This document shows positions 43,511 through 53,824 of a stretch of 64,000 nucleotides of DNA, in pieces. How positions within the stretch are numbered: position 1 is the stretch's first letter; each line of letters begins with the position of its first letter. The notes beneath the pieces are model-generated. The model saw only the letters and a program-made list of their open reading frames with translations. It was not told where the DNA came from and did not search any database. The position numbers and the translations under genes are program-made. The stretch is from Metallyticus violacea (Eukaryota > Arthropoda > Insecta > Mantodea > Metallyticidae), in the NCBI GenBank assembly GCA_030762175.1, contig CM060831.1, positions 141,549,001 through 141,613,000 of the forward strand, given 5' to 3'.

Positions 43511-45289
43511 CCACACGTTTAACGTGTCGAATTATACGCCTTGCGTGGTCTGCTATTTTTGCGTCAATTGCAGCGTCACAAAATGACGTTACAAAACACA
43601 AGAACTAAATATAGTGTGTGAGTTGTTAATAACTCATTCAACTGTTTTGTGCTACTTTCCTTTTAATAGTTAATTTCAATTGTTTATTGTCTTTAATGTG
43701 AAACAAATGACATCACTTTTGTAAGGTGACATGCGGAGTATATAAAATGTTAGTAATTCTAAAAAAATAAAATATAAATATTCTAATTTAATAATTTAGA
43801 GGAATACAATGCATTGAAAATAAAAATTTTGCAATTAGTGAACGTTGCAATGGCATAATTTGATTCTGAATTTAGTTGAGTAACTCATTACGGAGATAGT
43901 CTGGATTAAGGCAATGGAAATGTAATCATAACTTTGTGTTTTATCGTTAAAGGCGGTCTTGACTTGATAAAGCATGGCAACGCCGCTTGTATTCCTATAT
44001 ACGAGAAATATTTGGTCAGGATAGTGTTGCACGTGCTTTGATAAGGTAGCAGCGTGGGAAAGTCAACAACGCCAAGCTAAGCATTTGTTTTGCTGGAGAA
44101 GAAAGTTATTCTATCGTAGTTACAAACTCGGAAATCAGCGCTGCTGTATCCCACGAAGAAATATTAATGTCTTAACTTTAGAGGGGCGTTTTGCAGCAAA
44201 CTCCTAAAAACAGTCTCAATTTAGGCTAATGCTACTTTGATAAACGACTGTCCTCGTTAGTATAACATTAATTGACAAATGGGTGCAAAAGCCTGTACCA
44301 AGTAGGAAGGCGCTAAAAACTTGAGTTTCACGAAAAACTTTATAGCTTATTTTACCCCTATCATGAAGTTTCATGCCAAGAGGAGCAAATTGTTCCCAAA
44401 GCGACTTCTGTAGTTGATGCGACCAAAATATAACCATGGTTGCTACACAATGTTTTTGCTGGAACGTGTGGAATTTCTAGTCTACTACGATTATATAATG
44501 TGTGTGCAAAATATATGCTAAAATTCAACTGCACGAACCATACCCTGAGTGTTTACATTTACAATTTCTTGTCTATATGTTACACATGCTGTTCCTTACG
44601 ACACGATAAACGTTTTTATCGTCCAATTACACCGAGCAAGCTTTTACTCTCTGTTTTGCACTTGAATGAAAATAAATGCCTTTGTGTAATTAGCACATGC
44701 CAAATTCAGATCAGAAATCCAAAATTGCCTATCATTTACCTTTTTTTTTTTCTCGGGAAATTAGATTTTAAATGTATCATAAGACATTCAAAATATGCTT
44801 ATTTAAAATATTTACTTAACAATTTTTATATACAACCTCACAATATTCACTAATTAACACAAAATGTGTGAAGAATTAAAAAATAATGGAATTATTTATA
44901 GTTATAACTTTTTTCCGTTATCTTTGCAAAAATATTTTTAAAAATACTTTTAATTTGTTCGCATTTTTAAAAACAAATTTTATGGAAAATATTATTTTGC
45001 AAACCTCTTTAATTTGTTTCCAACGATGCTTGGTGACCGTTTCCCTCTATATCGTTTTGCCATGATAGCAATGTCCTACGAAAACGTTCTCTGTGCTGAC
45101 CACACACGACAACCAGATAGGAGGGTAGACGTCTAAATAGCAATGTAGAAAATTTCTTTCAATGACAGTAGCTCCTAATTTTGTATGCCATTAACATGAC
45201 TTAAGCTATATATTTGTAGTTTTCAATCGTTTCATTCCCCCAAAAATTACTGCACACAGATTTGAGACCTATCCTAGCTTTATTTATTT
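43511..45289. other. No recognisable gene
   Basis: The 137-codon plus frame at 44440-44853 is low in complexity, rich in Cys/Leu/Asn and has no domain I recognise. The remaining sequence is AT-rich. Confidence 0.4.
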
Positions 45290-45299
45290 ATTTCTGCCA

Positions 45300-45551
45300 A
45301 TGCCATCCCACTGTTCTCACGAACTTTCAGGCATTCCTCCTGGCATGGCAGTAGCTTCTGCGGCTGTCACGCCCATAGGGCCCCCCTTCGTTGTCCCAAT
45401 GACCAGGGGGATCCTTAAACCTAAATTTACCAACACTAACCAGATCACAATCGCCATAGGAGGTTATCCTATGGAAGGAAAAGCAACCCCTATGACAGAT
45501 CTGGCAGCTGCACCCGGGACCCATTGTCTATTAACAAATCTTCAAAAGTGA
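45300..45551 (+). other. GC-rich ORF island, unidentified
   Basis: An 83-codon plus frame (GIPPGMAVASAAVTPIGPPF ... ITIAIGGYPMEGKATPM) sits in a GC-rich island of about 250 bp inside AT-rich DNA. The opposite strand is also nearly open, and one minus frame is strongly hydrophobic (VIWLVLVNLGLRIPLVIG) with a single stop. Either strand could be the coding remnant. The plus product superficially resembles glycine/proline-rich bacterial PAAR-like repeats; the minus frame resembles a membrane segment. Neither identification is secure. Confidence 0.3.
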
Positions 45552-45913
45552 CTAAACTAATTGACTTTTGCATGCTTTACCATGTGGTAGCCGCTCAAAT
45601 ATTAACATGTAAATCAAATTATATCCTATCATGAAATTATTATTCGTTAACATGTGTGACGAAGTACTTTTTTGTTTTAATGCCTAATCGAACTTTATAG
45701 CACGTGACTTTTATTTTTATAATTTACACCCATGCTGTAGCGACTACTTGGTTACGAGTGAAATAACTTATGTTATTTATAATTATTAAGTTACGATTTG
45801 TATTATATCTGTGTGTCATGTGTGCTTAAAAATATACAAAGGAAATGTGGAAGTATGTATGTTCCTTATATTAATGTCATTTAATAACATTTAAGAAAAT
45901 CAAGAAACAGCTT
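45552..45913. other. No recognisable feature
   Basis: AT-rich sequence. Confidence 0.5.
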
Positions 45914-46063
45914 ACTGCCATGAGTGGCCAAGGTCATTTAGGCGCGGACTCGTGAGCGGGAGGTCTGGGATACGATTCCCACCAGGACCGTCCTCCCTGA
46001 CTGAGGTTTTTTCCAGGCTTTCCTCATAAATGTCAAATGGCGGGAGATACCCTAAACTTTGGA
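45914..46063 (+). mobile_element. SINE-B copy, 3' truncated at a microsatellite
   Basis: The head (ACTGCCATGAGTGGCCAAGG, GGCGCGGACTCGTGAGCGGG) and a mutated B box (GGGATACGATTCCC) precede the body, which stops at TACCCTAAACTTTGGA exactly where an AAT repeat begins. Confidence 0.8.

Positions 46064-46116
<53 letters not shown>
46064..46116. repeat. (AAT)n microsatellite
   Basis: About 17 uninterrupted AAT units directly following the truncated SINE-B, presumably expanded from the A-rich internal or tail region of the SINE. Confidence 0.95.
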
Positions 46117-46118
<2 letters not shown>

Positions 46119-46869
46119 TAGTTGCTTAGATTGAAATACGCTAAGTGCAAAAACTGTAACATTGAATAAATTCTTGCAAAATTTACATATAAATAATTTC
46201 ACCAAAACATTAAATATTCCAATGGTAATTTACTTATAATTCTCCAGAATAAAGCTTGCAAGCATTTTCCAAAATAAAGGTCTCATCCAACTTATACGAA
46301 ATATGACAAAAAATAAATGTGCCAAATGGAGGTGCAAAATTTTGCATAACGTATCTCAACTGGTAACAATTTACATAGGATACTAATATCGTGAAACCAA
46401 GATAACTTTCAAAGAATACCAACACTTTTCTGAAACGCGTTTTTAAGAATAATAATGCTCAGCAAATTCAACAAAGCAACAACTATCCTACCTTTACAAC
46501 AATTCATACAACAAACTGGTTCAGAGGGAAACAATTAAGAAATTCTCAAAATTTCTACTTAAGAAGCCAAAATATAATCCGTCCCCTGGAACTTTTTGGT
46601 AATAGCAATGCTCAGGAGAGAGTATCGTAAGCCGTCACTCAAAGTTTACTAGCTCACCACAGAACCCTTCAAGGCAAGACTTACCAATTGGCATAAATTT
46701 CAAATATGAGGTGACACCGTCCACATGATGGCCCCAAGAGAAATGTGAAGGTAACGGCATATTCGATTAACGTGCGCGGTGTCGTGCGAAAGCGGCACAC
46801 ATAATTACATTAATTGGGTACTACTTTAATAAAGAATGATCATAATTAGTTGTTAACATACTTTTACTC
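46117..46869. other. No recognisable feature
   Basis: AT-rich; nothing identified until the mariner relic. Confidence 0.45.
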
Positions 46870-47560
46870 GTTTTCATAATTTTGATGAGATTTCTCAAAT
46901 GAAGGGTTAAATCTGGGCTATAAGGAGGGTGAGGGACACACTTCTCTATGATTTTTGTGACATATTCAACATTATTTACGATGTGCGGCCGTGCATTCTT
47001 GTAGTGCAGTATCCAGCTTTTTGCACGAAATATGGTCTTTGACTTGTGATATGGCCTTGCAGATTTTCAGGACATCTCTGTAGTATTGCCCAGTTACAGT
47101 TGTGTGCGCAGGTACGATATACTGGTAAGCCATCCTTAAATATAAAAAAATGAGACAATCATAATTTTCCCAGCATAAACAAACACTTTTGCTTTGTCCA
47201 GGTGTCGTTGATGATGGAGATTTTTACATAGAAGTTTGCTGTTTGCTCTCACGATCGAAATGTTGATTGTCTTTGAAAGAAATTCCGCATCTACCTATAA
47301 CATCATCTTCATCTGCATGCTAGCCTGCACACGAACGTGCTTTTGTTCGGAAATCAGCAGTCTTGGAAAACACCGTGTACAAACACCTCTCATATGCAAC
47401 TTTCCAGTTACCAACGTGTAGGTGAAGTTATTCGATGATTCTTTCTCACAATGATAGCATAGTTTTCTTCCGTTAGAGCATCATACGGATTAACCTTTGA
47501 AATTGATTGACTCCCCTCTTTAAACATTTTGAAGCATCTTCAAGCTTTGTTATAGAGAAG
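46870..47560 (-). pseudogene. Mariner transposase relic (central and catalytic region)
   Basis: Minus-strand reading in several frames gives, in family order: RGVCTRCFPRLLISEQKHVR then VQAS (about 47295-47375; usual KVxARWVPRxLTxEQKxxRV), SPSSTTPGQSKSVCLCWENY (about 47155-47220; usual SSPxPKKxRxxKS), a YQYIVPAHTTVTGQYYRDVL block (about 47065-47130; usual FxPxGxTVNxxYYxxVL), KKLDTALQECTAAH (about 46995-47035; usual WILHQDNARPHT, catalytic D lost) and KCVPHPPYSPDL (about 46908-46945; usual LxHPPYSPDLAPSD). It covers about two thirds of a mariner transposase. TIRs were not located. Confidence 0.8.
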
Positions 47561-47781
47561 AACAAATGCCTAAGCCTAAGCTGAAAATTTGTTGAGCGAA
47601 AGTAGAATTTCAGAAGAGCATATCGTTCATCCTATGTAAATTCTTATTTCGCTGCAGTGGAACTGAACATGTCTCAACTTGTACGCTCTTCCAGGCGGAT
47701 CGCGATGTGGCAACAATAAAATTAGTACTCGTGTACAAAAAAATGTTGTAAACTTAAATTTTAGTGGAGAAAATATCACGA

Positions 47782-48175
47782 GAGGGTCTGAGATTGCCAA
47801 TAAATTCACGAATTTAGTGAGTGAACTTATCTAAAAAGCTCACACCCTCGAATAATATTTATTCGGAGTATTTCGCAAATAAAATAATAATTTAAACATA
47901 TATTCTCTAAACTTGACTCATAAAATTGCAATAATTGTATATTTGTACTTAATATTTTCAAGCAATCTTGCGACAGGGGAACACTAATTTTCAGTAATGA
48001 ATAGAGAAGAGCAAAAGAGCAACAGATCTCAAGACAAATGCACGTCGCGTTATAAAACGAAAGTTATATATTTCCATAATTTCATTCCGTAATTGGACAA
48101 AATTCAAAAAATTGTTTCGTTTAATTGGTCGATTTTAAGATGACATCATAAATAGTCCTATAAAATAATTAACTA
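47782..48175 (-). mobile_element. X4: copy of hairpin-ended repeat family X
   Basis: The left hairpin (47782-47849; GAGGGTCTGAGATTGCCAAT pairs with ACTTATCTAAAAAGCTCACACCCTC at its right side) is followed by blocks AAAATTGCAATAATTGTATA, TTTTCAAGCAATCTTGCGAC, TGCACGTCGCGTTATAAAAC, GTTTAATTGGTCGATTTTAA and GATGACATCATAAATAGTCC (degenerate TGACGTCA). This is the most complete single copy, about 390 bp. Confidence 0.75.
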
Positions 48176-48277
48176 CCATTCTTTACTGAACAGCTCTCGT
48201 AGATATATCGGGGTGGCCCGTTGGCTAGCAACGACCCGTTTCAATATGTAGTTGATGTACATCTTCTCTTCATTTTG

Positions 48278-48535
48278 TTGATTTGGTTTATTTACGGACG
48301 CTCTTTAACATCTCAGGTCGTCAGCTTCCCATTCAATTCAGGGCATGAAACGGCCGATAAATTTTGCTCAGAGGTCTCTCTTTCAGACTTGAGATTCTTT
48401 ACGTGCCGTAAATGTAGGACACGGCACCCACGGCTTTACTTCCTTTTCGAAGGATTTTTACACTCGAAAAAATCCATCGTCTTTTGCCGGAATTGAATCC
48501 ACGATCATGGGTCTGCAAGGCAAATATAGTTACCA
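48278..48535 (-). mobile_element. SINE-A copy
   Basis: Minus copy with body blocks TTTACGGACGCTCTTTAACA, TCAGGGCATGAAACGGCCGA, and a degraded head (GGAATTGAATCC B box; TAGTTACCATC). A deletion near GTTTTTACACTCG removes part of the segment next to the head. Confidence 0.85.
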
Positions 48536-49869
48536 TCTCTTCCGTTTATATTTGCATTTCAAAATATATTGAGTAGCATTGCAATTAATGCATTAATGGT
48601 CCCGAGAAGGTCAACTAAACAAAACTACATAAAAGCTCTGGATCAAAATTAATTTCCCTGGACTTTTAAGCAGAAACGCCCACAATATATTATTTTTATG
48701 CCAAATAAAACTATTTTAATTTTATGGTGAATATAAATTTTCTTCAGAAGTTACAATGCATTTTAAAATAGCTTTAACTTTCCTCCCGCTGCATGTGCAA
48801 TGCACGCTTTTCCTTTGTTTTCTGGTAGCCTGTGGTGCTGTGTCAGTCAATACTCTAAGGTTTGATTTGAGTTACCTGACACTGCCCTTTTGAAGTCTTT
48901 TAATTATCAGGTGTGGAGACTTCCTCAGACAGCTATTGGCATTCCATTCCATCCAACGAGCTTTGGATTCTGCCAGTTTCAAGTTGAAGCGTTCTCTCCT
49001 GAAGTAGCCGAGTTCACAAGTTTAACTTTCTAATTTCAGCCATGTATCTGTTTTATGTTCCGGGGTTATCGTTATGAGTATTTCTTAGCATATTGAAATA
49101 TGGACTGTCTCGCTTAAAACACCAATAAAAGATATGACTATAACGTTTAATTGAAATTTATCACTTTATGATACTGTAATGACCAGGTGTATGAAAATTA
49201 TTAATTGGAGATTACTTTTTACTGTAGTTAAAAATTAACTGGAGGTTTATCAACCCTTCAGTTGCATAAAAATAACCTCTGGTTCGCAATAACCGTCAAA
49301 TTTTCTTGTTTACAGCGAGTCGATGTTCAATTGTTCAATCCAAGAAAAGCAATAGACATATGTTGGAAAGATCGAATGCAAGCTGTAAATTTTAGTAAAT
49401 GTAAGAATAATATTACTATTTATCTGGTGATAAAATATAAGAAAATAATTGGAAAGAAATTAGACTCGACCTCAAATAACAATAAAAAAAACCTATATCG
49501 GGGAAAATTACCAAAGAATATACTTTTTTATTCTGAAAACATCTACATCATAACTTCCAGATGATATAATGGACGTATGTGTGTGTGTGTTTTTATCTTC
49601 TTTATTTACTGCATACCCCATTACTATAATAATAGTAATACTACATACATTGTTATCATTTCTTTGTTACTTGTTATCATTAATGCTATTTCTTTGCACT
49701 GTTACATATTTATCTGACCTAATCGTCATATTTTGTAAATTGTCGAAGTGGGTACTATATGCAAATTAATGCTTTTACATTATTTACAGTAACGTTCTTA
49801 ATTAGCACATTTTCTAACCTATTAGTCAATTTGTGTTAATTTGAAAACTGTCAAAATTGATATTGTTTA
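48536..49869. other. No recognisable gene
   Basis: A 100-codon plus frame at 49262-49564 is Asn/Lys/Ile-rich as expected from AT-rich DNA and shows no domain. A short GT run lies at 49577-49591. Confidence 0.45.
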
Positions 49870-50400
49870 CAAAAATTTTAAACTATTTAGTTTATTTTAA
49901 AACAAGTTCACTATTGTCTATTGGCCATCGCCTACTTATTTTTGCTACACCTTTTCGGAATATTTCTCGCACTTTCTTCAAGAGTTTGCAAGATATTTGT
50001 GTGTGCGTGCGTGCATGCGCGTGTGTCCAGTCTATAGCACCTAAAACTCCAGGAACGTTGCAAACATTAAAGAGGCCCAGTATCAATTTCTTTTCATCAC
50101 CCTCTTCGGTTGACATTTTAATGAACTGACGTCTCAGTGCGGTATTGCTCGAGTAACTTTATGGGTAGTTCAACTTACGTTCCTTTTTCCACTTTGAATA
50201 TACCTCTGATAACTGTTTGGAAGCTCTCTGTCGCGTAGAACTTTAAAGTAGCAGTATCATGGACACTGAAATCCAAGGTTCATTTCGCTTAGTTTGTGAT
50301 TGTAATCGGGAACGTAACATCTGATGCAGTTTTTTGACATCTTTTGCTAAGCGAAATCTCATTTTGAATTATTTGTCATTCAGCTCTAGGAAGGGTTTTT
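49870..50400 (-). pseudogene. PIF/Harbinger transposase relic (N-terminal to first catalytic motif)
   Basis: Minus-strand reading from about 50395: a stretch like FKMRFRLAKDVKKLHQMLRS (usual FRxxFRLxKxTVxxLLxxL), then in another frame KFYATESFQTVIRGIFKVEK (about 50185-50260; usual LRFYATGSFQxVIGDLFxVSKST), then ALRRQFIKMSTEEGDEKKLI (50080-50145) and LFNVCNVPGVLGAIDWTHAH (about 50025-50085). The last is the hallmark FPGVIGAIDGTHI motif with the first catalytic D of PIF/Harbinger DDE nucleases. Immediately after it the sequence becomes a GT/GC microsatellite (about 49998-50026). Frameshifts and the missing C terminus make it inactive. Confidence 0.75.
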
Positions 50401-50869
50401 TCTCATATAAAATGCATAGGGAACACGGTGAAATTGATCTTCGGATGAGATGTCGGAAATTCCAAATCTGTACAATATACCGCTTGTAAGGTTAACGTAA
50501 CATAACCTACAATTGAACGCAACTCTGTCTGTTGTTATTACGTGGAAATGAAAAGTGAAATATTGAAGAAATTATATCTACATGAAATTAAAATAAACGT
50601 GACTAACCATTTTATTTATAAATGAAGTTATGTTTCTTTACTCTGAGAAATGTTTTATTTAACAATTACTAAACTCTAATTCGTGCTTTAACTTGTGAAA
50701 TTTTCGAGTTGGAATTAATCTTAGGTTAAGGCGAAATAATATTAGATTTTTGTTTATACAGCCAAATTTCCAGTTAAGCATTACTGATGGTTAATTTACG
50801 TCCTAAACTCAAGTTAACTCTTAATACAACTGGGCGTAAGATTTTCAGTTTTAATCAATAGATTTCAAC
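50401..50869. other. No recognisable feature
   Basis: AT-rich; possibly the eroded 5' end of the Harbinger element. Confidence 0.4.
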
Positions 50870-51095
50870 ATTACTAGCACTTCATATGTCAATCCTGTTA
50901 TCAAACTCTATCCAGATATTCCTCAGCATAGTGACATTTTCAATATCAAGACGAATTCTGCGCCTCACATCATCGAGGTCAATTATTGGCGTTCTATTCA
51001 CTTGATCCTTATGAATCCCCCTAGCAAAAAATCCAAAAGTGTTAGATCTGGTACCCTTGACGGACAAGCTATGTAATCTTCTCTTAGAATACTAA
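50870..51095 (-). pseudogene. Tc1/mariner-superfamily transposase C-terminal fragment
   Basis: The minus frame FGFFARGIHKDQVNRTPIID then LDDVRRRIRLDIENVTMLRN, IWIEFDNRIDI (50880-51045) matches the tail common to insect IS630-Tc1-like transposases (DFFLWGxVKDxVYxTPIxxLDDLRxRIxxAIxxVTxxMLxxVWxELDYRLDI). The catalytic block just upstream is visible only in a shifted frame (LTLLDFLLGGFI). No TIR found. It is distinct from the mariner fragment that begins at 51216. Confidence 0.75.
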
Positions 51096-51215
51096 TAGTT
51101 TTCAGCAACAAACTTCCTATTTGCATGAATTTTGTACCCCAGGACATTCTTCCCTTTTAGTCAGGAATGAGGTCGTGTCTTTGAAGATTGTACTCTAGAT
51201 ATAATCGGCGTTGTA

Positions 51216-51722
51216 CGAGGGTAGGTTCATAAGATTCCGGCCTAACCATTTTCTAGGTACGACAAAGACAAAATCTACTTTTCAATATAATTGCCCTTCA
51301 TTGCAATACACTTCTCATATCTTTGAATTTACATTTCATCCCCCTCCTCAAAAAATAGATGTCTTGTCTGCAAAATGGGCATAAACAGCATCCATCACTT
51401 CTTCGTCACACTTAAATTTCCTTCCTCGAAGATCCTTCCAGAGTCTTGAAAAGAGGAAATAGTCACTGGGAGCTAGATCTGGTCTGTAGGGTGGATGGTC
51501 CATCTTCCAGAATCCACATTTCTTAACAACTTCCTTTGCAACAAGAGTTGTGTGCACAGGCGCGTTGTCGTGAAGAAGGCGCACACCACCACTCAGCTTT
51601 CCTCGCCTTTTCTCTTTGATGGAAGCATGTAGTCTGTGCAGTAGGCCAGCATAGCACTCCCTTATTGGTGTGGTGTTCCTCTCCTTGAAGTCAGTGAAAT
51701 GTGTTCCTTCACAGTCCCAGTT
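51216..51722 (-). mobile_element. Mariner (DD34D) element, truncated, 3' half
   Basis: The left terminus CGAGGGTAGGTTCATAAGAT abuts TA (51214-51215) and matches the ends of the element at 59702-60721. The minus-strand frame (51348-51584 and extending upstream to about 51700) carries VRLLHDNAPVHTTLVAKEVV and HPPYRPDLAPSDYFLFSRLW, with exactly 34 residues between the two catalytic D residues, the definition of mariner. It ends KCDEEVMDAVYAHFADKT. The N-terminal half and left-hand partner TIR are missing; homology to the sister copy stops near 51722. Confidence 0.85.
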
Positions 51723-52290
51723 GTGTGTTTTTCTTTAAAACTACTCATCATTATGAACCATTTGTAATTCACTTTTATGCATATTGAACACCCCTGCCTT
51801 TTTATTGTTTTGAAATGCGATGTTCAGTTGGAAAGCAGAAAGGTTCCCCCAGGAGGTTGCTAGTCTGCACTCCCCCAAACATTTCAACGTTTAATTTCCA
51901 ATAAATATTTCTTAATGGTTTTTATACTTAAAAAAAACTCGCCTTAAAAAAACTGCCCATGATATTTGTATTTATTGTTATTATTTGTACGGGACTTAGT
52001 TTGCCTCGCTGCAAAACAAATTCTCCGTAAGCTTGTGGAGTATTTTGATCGGAGAGGTGAAAGGAATCGGTAAGCCCAGGCTCTTTCCCATGAGCGCCAT
52101 TGTGTGCATTCATCACATGAATCGCCCTCTCTTGTCAATTACGTTTCCAGGAAACATTGTCTCAAGTTTTATACAGTATTTTATTGTGCAGTACATCGAA
52201 GTTGCATTTCAAAGTTAAGTAAAATATTTAAAAATACTGTTAGTTAATTATATTGAATCAGTTTGAAAATGTTTGTCGGAACAGCGCACT
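51723..52290. other. No recognisable feature
   Basis: AT-rich; no element identified. Confidence 0.45.
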
Positions 52291-52515
52291 CTCATCTGGA
52301 CCAGATTTGCGGGTCTAAAGCCAGCCAGGGCAGACAGATTTTAGGGCATAAGAGTCACTAGCGCAGGTTCTCTATCCCGTCTGGTAGATTTACGGCACGT
52401 TAAAGAACTCCTTACTTGAAAAAGAATGTCCCTGGAAAAAATTAGTGGTCATTTCACTCCTAAAAATATTTTTAGTTCCCTGACAGTTGGTTTCAAGACC
52501 AGGGCTTACCACTTG
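52291..52515 (+). mobile_element. SINE-C copy 2
   Basis: Shares the ordered blocks of 7891-8125: CTCATCTGGACCAG, a GGGTCTAAAGCC segment (B-box position), GTAGATTTACGGCACGTTAA, CTTGAAAAAGAATGTCCCTG, GGTCATTTCACTCC, TTTAGTTCCCTGACAGTTGG. Orientation is the same. It is better preserved in the middle than copy 1. Confidence 0.6.
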
Positions 52516-52683
52516 TCCGGAAAATAATTATATTTGAAATGTTTCTTGGCATTTGAATCTCACGAGAGGCGCTCATGTTCCGGAATAAAACGACGGATAA
52601 AAACTACTAATTAGTAAATAATGCCAACACAGTCATATATATAAATAAATAAAAAATAATGTAACACTATTAACAATGTAACT

Positions 52684-52875
52684 AAAATAACAATAACTAG
52701 AAAAGCAAAAAAGGAAATACACTAAGAAAAAGTCACAGATTATTATTTGCTACATTTGGAACTGCTTGAGTTCTTCTTGCCCTAGAAGAACTCAAGCAGT
52801 TTGAAACCTAGTGACTACTAATCTGTTACTTTTTCTTAGTGCATTATCCTTTTCTGCTTTTCTAGTTATTTTATA
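52684..52875. repeat. Near-perfect long hairpin, arms of about 90 bp, loop 6 nt
   Basis: The core AACTGCTTGAGTTCTTCT (52760-52777), loop TGCCCT, and AGAAGAACTCAAGCAGTT (52784-52801) pair perfectly. Pairing extends outward through CACTAAGAAAAAGTCACAGA and AACTAGAAAAGCAAAAAAGG on the left against TAATCTGTTACTTTTTCTTA, CTTTTCTGCTTTTCTAGTTA on the right, with few mismatches and one or two small indels. It could be a foldback/MITE element or a source of hairpin RNA. No coding sequence. Confidence 0.9.
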
Positions 52876-53381
52876 TATAGGAAAGTTTGCAGTTATTTCA
52901 ATCTCTAACAATGTTACATTTGAAGTAAAAATGCCGTTATTGTATCTCCAACATGATATTCAGTCGTTTTGTTAGAAGCAAGTTGTTGAACGGCAGACAG
53001 GTGAAGTTTCACGTGAGTTCATGAAATAATTGCTATATTGCGTTTCATGTTAAATGAATATGAAGAAAACGAACACTATACAAAACTTACTTTCTGAGTA
53101 TTTTTCTTTGCGATCACTGAAAGAGGATATTGAAACTTCAACACTGAGCAGACCAAGTATTCATTTCGGTCAAACGGTGATTTCAAAACATAGTTTACTG
53201 TAGAGACAGACTACAGATTTTAATCAACAAGTTCATTGACAAATTTGCCTTCAGGAAAACCAAATGTTTAAATAGTGTGTTATTACGACATTTTTTATTA
53301 AATTCTCTTTCTCAAGCCTTTGTGTACATTCGGCCACCCGTGTATAATTCTAAACAGTTGAGCTTTTATAAGCTTGCGAAC
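52876..53381. other. No recognisable feature
   Basis: AT-rich sequence. Confidence 0.5.
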
Positions 53382-53383
53382 TA

Positions 53384-53822
53384 CAGGGTAGGCGGAAAGT
53401 AACTAGGTATTAATTAGTATATAATATAAATGATTAAATAGGGTCTGAGCTTTAGTGCGGCGGAAGTACAGACGGCGGCCGTGAGAGGGGGTGCGCGCTA
53501 CAATAACAAAGATGGCTGAACATTGCTGCACGCTATGAAGTGTGGAATTCCATTGTTCTTGTTCAGAGATCACAATTGTCAGTACTGCGAAACACGATCC
53601 CGGCATGACGGTGTAAAAGATCGCACAAGTCACCGTGTAGAGAGGAAAATTTCCAGAAAATTTCATTCCCAGCCATTTGAGGAAAACAGTGGACGCCACG
53701 GGTGCGCACATTGAAGTCTTAGATATTACATCTATATTCCCGTGTGTACACATAACATTAGCATTACAAGTATAGGAATTACACTCGAGTTTCAAATACC
53801 TGGTTACTTTCGGCCCACTCTT
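53384..53822 (+). mobile_element. Non-autonomous Tc1/mariner-type element, 439 bp
   Basis: Left CAGGGTAGGCGGAAAGTAAC TAGGTATT and, inverted, right AAGAGTGGGCCGAAAGTAAC CAGGTATT match over about 28 bp and are flanked by TA at 53382-53383 and 53823-53824. The interior keeps a possible C-terminal scrap (GRHGCAHIEVL near 53690-53720, similar to the usual GxHIEHL tail), consistent with a deletion derivative of a transposase-coding element. Confidence 0.8.
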
Positions 53823-53824
53823 TA

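Noticed and set aside
44440..44853. 137-codon plus-strand ORF
   Set aside because: Composition is what AT-rich DNA gives by chance; no domain, no conserved motif.
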